Shown in pieces: positions 7,062-7,099 of a stretch of 7,099 bases of DNA (position 1 is its first letter; each line of letters opens with the position of its first letter). A model generated the notes under the pieces. That model saw nothing but the letters and a program-made list of their open reading frames with translations. It was not told where the DNA came from and did not search any database. This stretch comes from an uncultured Klebsiella sp. (GTDB lineage: Bacteria; Pseudomonadota; Gammaproteobacteria; Enterobacterales; Enterobacteriaceae), in the NCBI GenBank assembly GCA_902490055.1, contig CABUCP010000168.1, positions 1-7,099 on the forward strand, in the 5' to 3' direction. Made by a program: the position numbers and the translations under genes.

Positions 7062-7083
7062 TGATGTGATCGGTAGCACATTT
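7062..7083. promoter_or_regulatory. CRP-like binding site past mhbR
   Basis: TGTGA-N6-GCACA at 7065-7080 departs from the CRP core consensus TGTGA-N6-TCACA at one position, and 16 of 22 bases match the extended consensus, including the flanking ATTT side. It lies 44 bases after the mhbR stop in the non-coding tail of the window. The target is probably a plus-strand gene just beyond the edge. In E. coli K-12, dusC is followed by the divergent yohJ-yohK-cdd genes, so yohJ is a reasonable guess, but nothing of it is in view. Confidence 0.6.
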
Positions 7084-7099
7084 CAGGGTTTAATTGTAT

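Noticed and set aside
1..7099. Mobile elements, CRISPR arrays, tRNA genes or toxin-antitoxin genes
   Set aside because: No transposase, integrase, direct repeat array, tRNA cloverleaf or small paired genes are visible. The window is filled by dusC, the six mhb genes and short spacers.

Overview
The window looks like a chromosomal segment from an enteric gammaproteobacterium, most likely the Klebsiella pneumoniae group. A GC-rich, tightly packed catabolic operon sits beside a housekeeping tRNA-modification gene whose protein closely resembles DusC of Escherichia coli. The cluster has the gene order, protein sizes and even residue numbering (Asp82, Val311 and Asp314 of a 452-residue MhbT) that I recall for the mhbRTDHIM 3-hydroxybenzoate cluster of K. 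pneumoniae M5a1. This identification rests on recognising the proteins; no database search was run.

Layout, left to right. Positions 1-924 (minus) hold dusC, lacking only its last few codons at the window edge. A strong minus-strand intrinsic terminator (937-966) lies between dusC and the catabolic operon. From 5985 down to 999 (minus) five genes follow each other with gaps of 8 to 17 bases: mhbT (aromatic acid transporter), mhbD (gentisate 1,2-dioxygenase), mhbH (fumarylpyruvate hydrolase), mhbI (maleylpyruvate isomerase, zeta-type GST) and mhbM (3-hydroxybenzoate 6-hydroxylase). A 127-base control region (5986-6112) separates them from the divergent regulator mhbR (6113-7018, plus, LysR family). 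The last 81 bases are non-coding and carry a good CRP-like site pointing to a gene beyond the window.

How it works together. MhbT imports 3-hydroxybenzoate; MhbM hydroxylates it to gentisate; MhbD opens the ring to maleylpyruvate; MhbI isomerises this to fumarylpyruvate; MhbH splits that into fumarate and pyruvate for central metabolism. MhbR is expected to activate the five-gene operon.

The system itself is known rather than new. The most interesting parts are regulatory. A perfect 16-bp dyad at the expected upstream LysR activation position for mhbT also contains the mhbR ribosome binding site. The predicted mhbT and mhbR promoters occupy the same 29 bp in opposite orientations. The operon terminator ends only 12 bases before the dusC start codon, which raises the question of how dusC is transcribed.
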